A stretch of 56,167 nucleotides of DNA, taken from the NCBI GenBank assembly GCA_013388905.1, contig JACAEI010000022.1:1-56167 (forward strand). Reading direction: 5' to 3'. Below are positions 18,132-26,427 of the stretch, in pieces. Source of the stretch: Candidatus Bathyarchaeota archaeon. GTDB taxonomy: Archaea > Thermoproteota > Bathyarchaeia > Bathyarchaeales > Bathycorpusculaceae. The notes under the pieces are model-generated. The model ran no database searches. It was not told the DNA's origin and saw nothing but the letters and a program-made list of their open reading frames with translations. Made by a program: the position numbers and the translations under genes. Position 1 is the stretch's first letter. Each line of letters begins with the position of its first letter.

Positions 18132-18628
18132 CGACCTCCTACAATGGTTGCTAGGGCTTTAACACGCTTTTCTAGGGAGCTCCATTTCTTCTTAAAGCCG
18201 CCATCGTCTAGGCTTACAAATTGTATGGCTTTAGGAATACACACTTTTGCGCATTCTGGATCTCCATCACAAAGGTCGCATTTTATAGCTAAGCCTTTTC
18301 TCACCGTGATTGCTCCGAAGGGACATGCCCAAACGCATTCTTTGCAGCCGATGCATTTTTGTGCGTCGACTAGAAGTGCGCCGGTTTTTGTATCACGCGT
18401 TATAGCCCGCGTAGGACATACGTTTTCGCATGGAGCATTGGCACATTGTTCGCAGACTACTGGTACCGCTAGGCATATGCCATCCATCTTGGGCACCCAC
18501 AACCGCGACTTTCCCAGACCAGAAGCCTGCTCTTTGAGCAAAGAACATGCAGCCATACAACTTCTGCAACCGGTGCAGGCGTCTAAATCCAGAAACAAGA
18601 AACGTTTTTCTTCCATAACGCGTATCAC
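18128..18628 (-). CDS. Four-cluster ferredoxin subunit of Aor
   Basis: The 166-residue iron-sulfur protein has four Cys-rich sites: CTGCRSCMAACS, CEQCANAPCENVCP, CIGCKECVWACP and CDLCDGDPECAKVCIP, the DmsB/HybA-like arrangement for four [4Fe-4S] clusters. It lies directly before the aldehyde oxidoreductase and overlaps it, the same gene order as the AorA-AorB pair of bacterial tungsten AORs. It is expected to act as an electron wire between the tungsten site and ferredoxin or the flavoprotein. Confidence 0.93.
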   Translation of the reverse strand: MIRVMEEKRFLFLDLDACTGCRSCMAACSLLKEQASGLGKSRLWVPKMDGICLAVPVVCEQCANAPCENVCPTRAITRDTKTGALLVDAQKCIGCKECVWACPFGAITVRKGLAIKCDLCDGDPECAKVCIPKAIQFVSLDDGGFKKKWSSLEKRVKALATIVGGR

Positions 18629-18703
18629 TCTTAGCTACTTGTTAAAAAAATAATGAGGCATATCGTTATTGATAAAGTTTGTTAATAAAAACGAGCAAAT
18701 TTA

Positions 18704-19451
18704 TCATTTGATTCGGTCAATAAAAGGCTTGTAAGCTGGGTCCTTCTTCAAATAGTCCATGCAATATAAGGCTCCAGCCTTCAATATTAAAGCTAATTCA
18801 GCAACCCGTTTACCCAAGCTACGTGATGCCTTAACACTAGTTTCAGCGTCAAAGCTTTTCCCTTCATAGAGCTTCTTTAGAGAATTTTTTTCGATTTTAT
18901 TCTCTGTCCAAGCACCACCGCCTATGTAGGATTCCCATGCATCTCCAGAGATTATGATGTTGCCCATGACTATTGCATGATTGATTATCTGAGTCATAGC
19001 GTGTTCTTGACCAGAAAAAATGTGGACTCCCTGAGCAATGGCACCGTAAACTTTGAGATGTTTGCCAACACCGCCGTAGTAGCTCCATATACTGTTGCCA
19101 AGCCTATCTATGAAACATTTCAACTGTCCAGGTATGCCCATATGATATACTGGAACAGCCATTATAACCGCATCTGCTGCTATCCATTTGTCACGCAATT
19201 CTTCAAAGTCATCATCTTTGCTTCTAATGCAATAGCCGACTTTACCACATGTGAAACAACTTATGCAAGGAAGATATTGTTTACCTGATATGGAATACCC
19301 TTCAGTCTCAACGGCTTCTGAATCAACCGATTTTGCGCCTTCAAGTGCTTGGTCAAGCAGAAAAGATGTGTTGGCGTTTTTTCTGGGACTGCCGCTAATT
19401 CCTAAAACCTTAACCTTTATTTTTTTCTTTTTGAATAATGACAGTTTTCAT
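18704..19451 (-). pseudogene. Flavodoxin-like NADPH-dependent FMN reductase, start cut off by a +1 shift
   Basis: The reading frame from about 19419 to 18704 is a complete flavodoxin-fold reductase: VLGISGSPRKNANTS (FMN phosphate loop), YLPCISCFTCGKVGYC, DAVIMAVPVYHMGIPGQLK and FIDRLG. It has no ATG/GTG/TTG before VLGISG. ATG 19451 lies one base out of frame, and removing one A from the A7 tract (T7 at 19420-19426 on the plus strand) would give an intact start MKTVIIQKEK. The lesion may be real, a homopolymer read error, or tolerated by slippage. If intact, the protein would be about 248 residues. Confidence 0.7.
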
Positions 19452-19458
19452 CCCTTCA

Positions 19459-19959
19459 TTATTTCTTTATTTTCACGTCTTTCCCTTTTATTATTTCCAT
19501 CATTTTTCTTTTAGCTTCTTCAAATGAAACATTTTTGGGCAATTTAAAACAATTTTCTGCCAGGACTGCACAGTATTCGGCAAAGCCTCCAATATAATAG
19601 AAGCCAATTAGCCTAGAATTTTCGTATAGATTATACCAGCCTACATGGCACCAGTGACATTTTCCACAGCCAATTAAAGGCTCGACGCCTACATTTTCGC
19701 CTTCTTTCAAATTCTTGACTTTTGATCCCATTTTACATATTTCCCCGGAAAATTCATGTCCAGGAACATATTTGCCTTTTCCAATTTCAGAAACTATTGG
19801 AATAGACGTTTTCTCCTTGTATAAATGCAAGTCGCTTCCACATATTCCTGCCGCGTGAACTTTGATTAACACCCAGTTGGGTTTTAACTTGGGCATCTTT
19901 AGGCGTCTTATCTGTATATTTTTGGGTCCATAAAAAACAGCCGCATTCATTTGCTCCAT
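19459..19959 (-). pseudogene. Zinc alcohol dehydrogenase remnant (MDR family) lacking its NAD domain
   Basis: The frame encodes 166 residues, half the family length. The catalytic-zinc half is present: AGICGSDLHLY, VPGHEFSGEI, VGVEPLIGCGKCHWCHVG. After VSFEEA it jumps to KRKMMEIIKGKDVKIKK, which resembles the extreme C-terminus of these enzymes, so the Rossmann domain was deleted internally. The fourth structural-zinc Cys is Tyr (NLYEN). The start at 19959 has GAGGAAA upstream. The product would be inactive as a dehydrogenase. Confidence 0.75.
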
Positions 19960-20019
19960 GTAATTTCCTCTTTAGCTAGAAGTTATGACGAAAGAATAAA
20001 ATTCTTTCTCTTGTTTAAG

Positions 20020-21948
20020 ATGTCATTGTTTGAAAAAATATCTTTCGAGGAGTCGGATGTGAAGCAAAAAGTCTCTGTAACGTTTGAACCTCTAGGACTG
20101 AAAGTTAAAGCGGAAGTTGGAAAGACAATTTTTGATATTGCTCGAGAAACTGGTGTAGCCATGAGATCTGAATGTGGTGGTCGAGGAACCTGCGGCAAAT
20201 GTAAAGTGCTTGTGTCCAATTCAAGTGCGGCTAACAAATTGACGGAAAATGAAAGGAAACTCTTGGCAAAAAAAGAAGTTAATTTAGGGTTTAGGTTAGC
20301 ATGTCTCACAAAAATTCAGAGAAACCTGGTTCTGACGATTCCAGAAGAAAGCAGGATTACAACAAGAAAAATTCAGCTTTTAGGATTAGAGAAGCGCGTG
20401 GAAGTTAAACCTAACGTGAGAAAAGAGTATCTGGTTTTAAAGAAGCCAACTCTGCAAGATGCGAAGCCAGATTTTGAAAGAATTACCAGCGCATTGAAAA
20501 GCGATTTGGATGTTGAGCATCAAGTTTTGCAGAATTTGCCAGAGATTCTAAGGGAAGCAGATTGGAAAATTACTGCTACTGTTTGGGGTGAGAGAACAGT
20601 GATTGATGTTGAAGATGGAAATACCAGTGAAAAAGTGTACGGTTTAGCTATAGATGTTGGAACCTCGAAAATTGTCGTTTATGTTGTGGATTTAAAAACT
20701 GGAAAAGTTCTTGGAATGGGAGCTATTGAAAACCCACAAATGATGTACGGTGAAGACATAGTTTCGAGAATAACCTATGCGGCAAAAGACAAAAAATACC
20801 TAAAAATCTTGCAGTTGATGGTAGTTAATGCAGTAAACGAAGCATTAAATAAAGCTTGTAATGAAGCGCAAGTGAAACCTAAATATGTTTATGAAGCTAT
20901 TTTTGTAGGAAACGTGGTTATGCACCACTTGTTCCTTGGGATTCAGCCAAAATATATTGCACTTTCGCCTTATACTCCAGTTTTAGGCAAACCCATCTGC
21001 ACCAAAACGAAAGACTTGGGGGTTAAGATTAACCCACATGGCATGATTTGCACTTTACCAGTAATAGGCGGATTTGTTGGTTCAGATGCAGTTGCGGATG
21101 CACTTGCTACAGGAATATATGAAAGCGATGAAACTTCATTGCTGCTAGACATCGGGACAAACACGGAAGTTTTCTTAGGCAACAAAAACCGCTTGCTGTG
21201 TTGCTCTTGCGCCTCTGGACCAGCATTCGAAGGCGTTCACATAAAACACGGCGTAAAAGCAGTAGACGGCGCAATAGAAAAAGTGCACATACAACCGTCA
21301 TCATTGAAGGTAAAATATGAAACGATAAATGATGCCCCACCTGTTGGAATCTGCGGAACAGGAATTATCGACGCAGTGGCCGAGTTGTTCAAGAATAAAG
21401 TGATAGATACAAATGGAAGATTCATAATGACTATTAAAAATCCCAAATTGAAAAAAGTTAAAGGCGAAAATTGTTTCGTTTTGGCAACGAAAAAAGAAAG
21501 TGGAACAAGAAATGAGATTGTAATTACTCAAAAGGACATAAACGAAATACAACTCGCGAAAGCCGCAATATTTACAGGGTGCGTAATTTTAATGAACCGC
21601 ATGAAACTATCTGTGGGCGATATAGATAGAGTGTTTATAGCTGGAGCCTTCGGAACCCATCTAAACCCTGAAAACACAAAAATCTTGGGTCTTGTTCCAG
21701 ATGTTAAAGTCGAAAAAATAAAGTTTGTTGGAAACACAGCCATAATAGGCGCTAAAATGGCACTAGTTTCGACAGAAATGAGAGAAAAAACAAAAGAAAT
21801 CATTAACAAAACAGTCTACGTAGAGTTGGCGGCAGATATAAGTTTTGCGAACGAGTTTTCAAAAGCCTTATTTATCCCGCATAAAGAGTTAGACCGATTC
21901 CCATCCGTCAAGAGGTTTTTAAGAGGAAAAGTAGATGTGGCAGTTTGA
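20020..21948 (+). CDS. Corrinoid activation protein (RACo/MtoD type, ASKHA ATPase with 2Fe-2S domain)
   Basis: The 642-residue protein reductively reactivates Co(II) corrinoid proteins using ATP. The N-terminal plant-type [2Fe-2S] domain has Cys52, Cys58, Cys61 (SECGGRGTCGKCKV) and Cys95 (FRLACLTK). A linker follows, then an actin-like ATPase: LAIDVGTSKIVVYVVD, SLLLDIGTNTEVFLGN, CASGPAFEG and FIAGAFGTHLNPEN. This is the RACo/RamA-like DUF4445 architecture with a 2Fe-2S instead of a 4Fe-4S centre. ATG 20020 is preferred over an upstream frame at 19951 that reads as non-family sequence. It overlaps the next gene by 14 bases. Confidence 0.93.
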   Translation: MSLFEKISFEESDVKQKVSVTFEPLGLKVKAEVGKTIFDIARETGVAMRSECGGRGTCGKCKVLVSNSSAANKLTENERKLLAKKEVNLGFRLACLTKIQRNLVLTIPEESRITTRKIQLLGLEKRVEVKPNVRKEYLVLKKPTLQDAKPDFERITSALKSDLDVEHQVLQNLPEILREADWKITATVWGERTVIDVEDGNTSEKVYGLAIDVGTSKIVVYVVDLKTGKVLGMGAIENPQMMYGEDIVSRITYAAKDKKYLKILQLMVVNAVNEALNKACNEAQVKPKYVYEAIFVGNVVMHHLFLGIQPKYIALSPYTPVLGKPICTKTKDLGVKINPHGMICTLPVIGGFVGSDAVADALATGIYESDETSLLLDIGTNTEVFLGNKNRLLCCSCASGPAFEGVHIKHGVKAVDGAIEKVHIQPSSLKVKYETINDAPPVGICGTGIIDAVAELFKNKVIDTNGRFIMTIKNPKLKKVKGENCFVLATKKESGTRNEIVITQKDINEIQLAKAAIFTGCVILMNRMKLSVGDIDRVFIAGAFGTHLNPENTKILGLVPDVKVEKIKFVGNTAIIGAKMALVSTEMREKTKEIINKTVYVELAADISFANEFSKALFIPHKELDRFPSVKRFLRGKVDVAV

Positions 21949-22852
21949 AACCGAACAGAAAATATTTGACATTGGAGGAGTCCAAGTAGGCGGCAAACCA
22001 GGTGAACTTCCAACAGTTCTGATAGGTTCAATATTCTACGAAGGACACAAGATAGTCACAGACGCTGTGAATGGAGTTTTCAACAAGAAGATGGCTGAAA
22101 ACCTTTTGAACAAGCAGAAGGAAATGTCTGAGAAAACAGCCAACCCATGCATGGTTGACGTTGTAGCATTAACGCCGCAAGCAATTCAAAAATACATAGA
22201 ATATGTGTCAGAAACCACAGATGCACCTATACTCATCGACAGTTCTTCGGCTGAGACAAAAATTTCAGGAGTAAAATATGCAAAAGAAATCGGCTTAAGC
22301 AACAAAATAGTCTACAATTCTATAAACTGGCACTCTAACGACGAGGAAAAAAAAGCATTAGAAACAAACAACGTGAAAGCAACAGTTATATTGGCTTATA
22401 ATCCTCGCAATGTGTGGCCTGCTGGCAGAATTGAAATTCTAAGGGGAGACTCTTCCCAGAAAGGACTTCTAAAAATTGCAGAGGAGGCAAGCATAGAAAA
22501 ACTGCTAATTGACACTGCAGTGTTGGATGCTCCAAGCATAGGTTTAGCCGCTGAAGCTGTCGCTCTTGTAAAAAAAGAGTTTGGACTTCCATGCGGCGGA
22601 GGACCAGTAAACGCAGTTTCGGAATGGAAAAAAGTAGAAGAACTTGGCATATATGCGAAAAACGTTTGTACAGCTAACGCGGTAGCTGCTATGCAATATG
22701 CTGGAGCTGATTTTGTATTGTATGGGCCTATAGGAAAAGCTGAAGTAGTTTTTCCAGCAGCAGCCATGACAGACGCACTAATAGCATACAAGGCAAGAGT
22801 CCATGGAATCAAACCGAAAACAAAAAACCATCCACTCTTCAAAATCTTCTAA
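21935..22852 (+). CDS. MtrH-family methyltransferase (corrinoid to tetrahydropterin; MtoA/MtgA-like)
   Basis: The 305-residue TIM-barrel protein moves a methyl group between a corrinoid protein and tetrahydromethanopterin or tetrahydrofolate. MtrH hallmarks are IFDIGGVQVGGKPGELPTVL (over the first 30 residues), GSIFYEGH, PILIDSSSAETK, YNSINWH and GLPCGGGPVNA. No MtrA-G genes are nearby, so this is a stand-alone MtrH homologue as used in methylotrophic and O-demethylating systems, not the membrane Mtr complex. It begins inside the 3' end of the activator gene. Confidence 0.92.
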   Translation: MWQFETEQKIFDIGGVQVGGKPGELPTVLIGSIFYEGHKIVTDAVNGVFNKKMAENLLNKQKEMSEKTANPCMVDVVALTPQAIQKYIEYVSETTDAPILIDSSSAETKISGVKYAKEIGLSNKIVYNSINWHSNDEEKKALETNNVKATVILAYNPRNVWPAGRIEILRGDSSQKGLLKIAEEASIEKLLIDTAVLDAPSIGLAAEAVALVKKEFGLPCGGGPVNAVSEWKKVEELGIYAKNVCTANAVAAMQYAGADFVLYGPIGKAEVVFPAAAMTDALIAYKARVHGIKPKTKNHPLFKIF

Positions 22853-22871
22853 TGATAGTTGGCTAGGCAAC

Positions 22872-23942
22872 ATGACGAGGAAAATGACACCTTTTGAACG
22901 CTTCATCGCATCATCAAATCGAGAAGAGCCAGACCAGATTCCAGCTATGCCCTACTGCACTGGACCATTTATTTCCCGTTTCTCAAACCTCAAAGTTTCT
23001 GAATATTATCTAGACGCTAAAAAGAAGCTGGAAGCTCAGCTAACTGTTTTGAAGCATTTTCCAGGAGTTATGTTCTATAATGGCGTCTGGCCTGATGAGG
23101 GAGTGGTTGTTGAAGCATCAGCATTCGGCTGCAATGTTGTTTGGTCGGATACAAGCCCGCCATGGATAGAACAACGGATAATAATTCAACCAAAAGACGT
23201 GGATAAGCTTCGGATTCCAGATCCACATAAAAATGGGTACATGCCCCTTATGCTGGAACACTTAAAATATATGAAACAAAATGTAAGTGAAGAAATTAAA
23301 AGAGATTATGGCTATATAGACGGGGTCGGTTACAGTATAGGCCCAACGGACATTGCCGGACTCTTGAGAGGCTTTTCAGATTTTATGGCCGATTTCATTC
23401 TGAATCCAGAATTGGTTAAGGAACTTTTGGATTTCACAACAGAAGCTGTTATAGCTTGGTTGGAGGCTCAGCAAGAAATAGTTGGCGAATTCCGCTGGTT
23501 CGCTATTGCTGATGATTATCCTGGGCTTGTTTCAAGGGAGCACTTCCAAAAATTCTGTTTTCCATGTCTTAAACACATTTTCAACCATTTCTGTGGAATA
23601 AGAGTCTTTCACATAGATTCTCATACGAATCACATTCTAGATTTGCTTCCTGAAACAGGCGCGAATGTTCTTTTTGGTTTTAGCACAGAAGTAGATTTAG
23701 CAGTTGCAAAGAAGAAGATTGGCGATCGCATGTGCTTAGCTGGAAACGTTCCTCCGCTAGAGGTTTTAGCAAGCAAGACTCCACGAGAAGTTGAAGATAC
23801 ATGTCGAAAGCTCATTGAAATCGGAAAACCACGCGGATACATACTAACCTCAGGGGGTACAACTACAGCAGATACGCCGCCGCAAAATATTGATGCAATG
23901 ATAAAAGCTGCAGAGAAATATGGCAGGATTAAAACGTGTTAA
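22872..23942 (+). CDS. UroD-family corrinoid methyltransferase (MtoB-like candidate)
   Basis: A 356-residue protein of the uroporphyrinogen decarboxylase fold used by methyl-substrate:corrinoid methyltransferases. MTPFERFIASSNREEPDQIP is the usual opening. GVGYSIGPTDIAGLLRGF, the VFHIDSHTNHILDLLPETGANVLFGF region and YILTSGGTTTADTPPQNIDAM follow the family. The His-x-Cys zinc motif of MtaA/MtbA is not seen (HIDSH instead), as expected if it is not a coenzyme M transferase. The methyl donor is unknown; methoxylated aromatics are one candidate by context. ATG 22884 is an alternative start. It is followed closely by the corrinoid gene. Confidence 0.88.
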   Translation: MTRKMTPFERFIASSNREEPDQIPAMPYCTGPFISRFSNLKVSEYYLDAKKKLEAQLTVLKHFPGVMFYNGVWPDEGVVVEASAFGCNVVWSDTSPPWIEQRIIIQPKDVDKLRIPDPHKNGYMPLMLEHLKYMKQNVSEEIKRDYGYIDGVGYSIGPTDIAGLLRGFSDFMADFILNPELVKELLDFTTEAVIAWLEAQQEIVGEFRWFAIADDYPGLVSREHFQKFCFPCLKHIFNHFCGIRVFHIDSHTNHILDLLPETGANVLFGFSTEVDLAVAKKKIGDRMCLAGNVPPLEVLASKTPREVEDTCRKLIEIGKPRGYILTSGGTTTADTPPQNIDAMIKAAEKYGRIKTC

Positions 23943-23956
23943 GCTGGAAGCAAGAT

Positions 23957-24625
23957 ATGACCGAAGAAAATATTTTGAAAAAACTTGTTGAAGCTATTGT
24001 GGATTTGAAAATTGAAAACGTAAAAGCGCTAGCATTGGAAGCTGTCAAAAATGGAATAACAGCTCATAAAGTGATAGAGAATGGTATATCGCAAGGATTA
24101 GAAATTGTAGGGAAGAAATTTGAAGAAAAAGAGTATTTCTTACCAGAATTGATAACTGCTGGATTAGCTGCCAAAGAAGGCTTAGCAGTTTTAGAGCCTT
24201 ATCTTAAAACGGAAACAACCAAAGCCAGTGGTGTAATTGTAATTGGAACTGTTAAGGGTGATTTGCACGATATAGGAAAGAACATTGTCGTAAACTTACT
24301 AAAATCGGCCGGCTTCAAAGTTCATGATTTAGGTGTCGACGTTCCCGCGGAAAAATTTGTCGAAATGGTGCAAAAAACGAATGCAAACATACTCGCTTTA
24401 TCAGCTCTCTTGACTACTACTATGCCTGAAATGAAAAAAGTCATCGACATGTTGAAGGCCAAGAGTTTAAAGAATAAAACCAAGGTAGTAATTGGTGGGC
24501 GTCCAGTCACTCCCGAATTTGCAGAGGACATCGGCGCAGACTTTTACTGCAAAAATGCAATGGATGGCTTGAAAAAAGTGAAGGAAATTCTCATCCTTGA
24601 AAATAGACAATGCTCAAACATCTAG
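23957..24625 (+). CDS. Corrinoid protein (MtoC/MtaC-like)
   Basis: The 222-residue methyl carrier has an N-terminal helical cap (about residues 1-85, with FEEKEYFLPELITAGLAAK) and a Rossmann-like B12 domain. The cobalt-ligand motif is GDLHDIGKNIV, with GVDVP and SALLTTTMPEMK after it and a VVIGGRPVTPEFAEDIGAD end. It receives methyl from the UroD-type enzyme and hands it to the MtrH-type enzyme. The chosen ATG 23957 removes seven unlikely residues. It is the last gene of the module. Confidence 0.94.
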   Translation: MTEENILKKLVEAIVDLKIENVKALALEAVKNGITAHKVIENGISQGLEIVGKKFEEKEYFLPELITAGLAAKEGLAVLEPYLKTETTKASGVIVIGTVKGDLHDIGKNIVVNLLKSAGFKVHDLGVDVPAEKFVEMVQKTNANILALSALLTTTMPEMKKVIDMLKAKSLKNKTKVVIGGRPVTPEFAEDIGADFYCKNAMDGLKKVKEILILENRQCSNI

Positions 24626-24642
24626 TATTGGAAAATGAACCG

Positions 24643-24674
24643 TTATATTTATGAATATGCCGTGCTTTAACACG
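24643..24674 (+). promoter_or_regulatory. TATA box and CGTG-CTTTAA-CACG dyad before KDG kinase
   Basis: TTATATTTATG at 24643-24653 is a good archaeal TATA element. The expected transcript start, about 25 bases on, falls inside the palindrome CGTGCTTTAACACG (24661-24674), a plausible repressor site. The kinase ATG is at 24702, preceded by GAGGAATAACC (24691-24701). Confidence 0.5.
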
Positions 24675-24701
24675 ATTAAGCTAGCAAAATGAGGAATAAC
24701 C

Positions 24702-25736
24702 ATGGAAAAGGTTGTTACTTTTGGCGAAATAATGCTTCGTTTGGCACCTCCTGGCTTCTTGCGGATTGTTCAGGCAAGGTCTTTTGATGCAATTTATGCT
24801 GGTGCAGAAGCTAATGTTGCTATAACTTTGGCGAATTTAGGTGTGTCAGCGGACTATGTCACGCGGCTTCCTAACAACGATGTGGGTGATGCATGCTTAA
24901 ACTATTTGCGTCAGTTTGGCGTAGGAACAGAAAAGATAATTCGTGGCGGAGACCGTTTAGGTATATACTTCTTGGAAATAGGCGCTGCCCAAAGGGGAAA
25001 TAAAGTTATTTATGACAGGGCTAATTCGGCATTCGCCACTATTAATCCAAAAGATTTTAATTGGAACAAAATTCTTTCAGATGCGTGTTGGTTTCATTGG
25101 ACAGGGATAACTCCTGCCGTAAGTGAAGGCGCTGCTGACACATGCCTAGAAGCTGTAAAGAAGGCTAAAGAGATGGGATTGACCGTTTCTTGCGACATTA
25201 ATTATCGTTCCATGTTATGGAAATGGGGCAAATCAGCGAAAGAAGTGATGTCTCAACTTGCCAAGTTTGTAGACATACTGATTGGAAACGAAGAAGATGC
25301 GGAGAAAGTTTTCGGAGTTAAAGCGCCTGAAGTAGACGTAGCTAGAGGCGAGATAAAAGCTACAAGTTACGAAAACGTTGCGAAACAGTTAATGAAAATG
25401 TTTCCAAATCTTAAGTTAGTCAATTTTGCGCTTAGAGGAAGCATAAGCGCAAGCCACAACACATGGTCAGGAGTATCGTATGATGGCAAGAAACTTTACC
25501 TTGCACCTGTTTACGACATAACGCACATTGTAGATAGAGTAGGTGCAGGAGACTCCTTTTCAGGCGGCTTCATATACGGAATGTTAACATACAAAAACGA
25601 TTTACAGAAAGCGTTAAACTTTGCCGTGGCTATATCATGCCTAAAGCACTCAATCTATGGCGACTCGTGCATAGTCAAGTTAGACGAGATAGAGAAGCTT
25701 ATGAAAGGAATAACTTCAGGAAGAATAACAAGATGA
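24702..25736 (+). CDS. kdgK: 2-keto-3-deoxygluconate kinase (PfkB family)
   Basis: The 344-residue ribokinase-fold kinase is expected to phosphorylate KDG to KDPG. VVTFGEIMLRLAPPG and GAEANVAITLANLG open it; SCDINYRSMLW, LIGNEEDAEKVFG and the catalytic DRVGAGDSFSGGF follow. RLAPPG and NYR are usual in KDG kinases, and the aldolase gene 20 bases downstream supports this over other PfkB sugars. The start has GAGGAA upstream and its own TATA box. Confidence 0.9.
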   Translation: MEKVVTFGEIMLRLAPPGFLRIVQARSFDAIYAGAEANVAITLANLGVSADYVTRLPNNDVGDACLNYLRQFGVGTEKIIRGGDRLGIYFLEIGAAQRGNKVIYDRANSAFATINPKDFNWNKILSDACWFHWTGITPAVSEGAADTCLEAVKKAKEMGLTVSCDINYRSMLWKWGKSAKEVMSQLAKFVDILIGNEEDAEKVFGVKAPEVDVARGEIKATSYENVAKQLMKMFPNLKLVNFALRGSISASHNTWSGVSYDGKKLYLAPVYDITHIVDRVGAGDSFSGGFIYGMLTYKNDLQKALNFAVAISCLKHSIYGDSCIVKLDEIEKLMKGITSGRITR

Positions 25737-25755
25737 AGAATGATGAGGTTTGAAC

Positions 25756-26427
25756 ATGCCAGAAATAATGAAAAATGAAGTAATTACCAAAATATTAGAC
25801 ATAGGATTAATTCCAACCTTCTATAATGAGAACTTGGAAACAACTAAGAAAATCGTTGAAGCATGCGCACAGGGCGGAGCCAAAGTGGTTGAATTCACAA
25901 ATCGTGGAGCCCTTGCCTATCAGCTTTTCAGCGAACTGGTAAAATGGCGCAACAAGACACTTTCAAATGTTATTCTTGGAGCGGGAACAATACTCGAACC
26001 AGCCACAGCAGCCCTATACTTAAACAGTGGAGCAAATTTCATTGTCGGACCAGTCTTCAACGCCGAAGTAGCAAAAATCTGTAACCGACGCAAAACACTC
26101 TACGTGCCTGGTTGCTGCACACCATCTGAAATTTCAAATGCGGAGGAAATGGGTGCAGAAATAATCAAAGTGTTCCCAGCAAAAGTGGTTGGACCAGAAT
26201 TCATAAAAGACGTGCTTGGACCATGCCCGTGGTCTAGGTTAATGCCTTCAGGCGGCGTCGAAGCCACACGCGAAAGTATTTTTCTCTGGATAAAAGCTGG
26301 AGTTGCTGCTTTAAACATGGGCTCAGACTTAATATCAAAAGACTTGGTGAAAGCCGGAGACTTTGAGGGAATTAAAAAGAAAGTTGAAGAATGTATCCGT
26401 TGGGTAAAAGAGGCAAGAAAAGCCTAA
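25756..26427 (+). CDS. KDPG/KHG-type aldolase (Eda family)
   Basis: A 223-residue class I aldolase of the bacterial Eda fold that cleaves 2-keto-3-deoxy-6-phosphogluconate to pyruvate and glyceraldehyde 3-phosphate. Visible are KVVEFTNRG (catalytic Glu), ILGAGTILEPATAA, PGCCTPSEISNAEEMGAE, the Schiff-base lysine in IIKVFPAKVVGP, and LMPSGGVEATRES. It is paired with KDG kinase to give the lower semi-phosphorylated Entner-Doudoroff branch. ATG 25756 is preferred to TTG 25750 because GAGGT lies at 25744-25748. Confidence 0.92.
   Translation: MPEIMKNEVITKILDIGLIPTFYNENLETTKKIVEACAQGGAKVVEFTNRGALAYQLFSELVKWRNKTLSNVILGAGTILEPATAALYLNSGANFIVGPVFNAEVAKICNRRKTLYVPGCCTPSEISNAEEMGAEIIKVFPAKVVGPEFIKDVLGPCPWSRLMPSGGVEATRESIFLWIKAGVAALNMGSDLISKDLVKAGDFEGIKKKVEECIRWVKEARKA

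Noticed and set aside
20020-24625. Methanogenesis operon (Mtr complex or Mcr)
   Set aside because: Only a stand-alone MtrH homologue is present; there are no other mtr genes, no mcr and no coenzyme M-type zinc motif.
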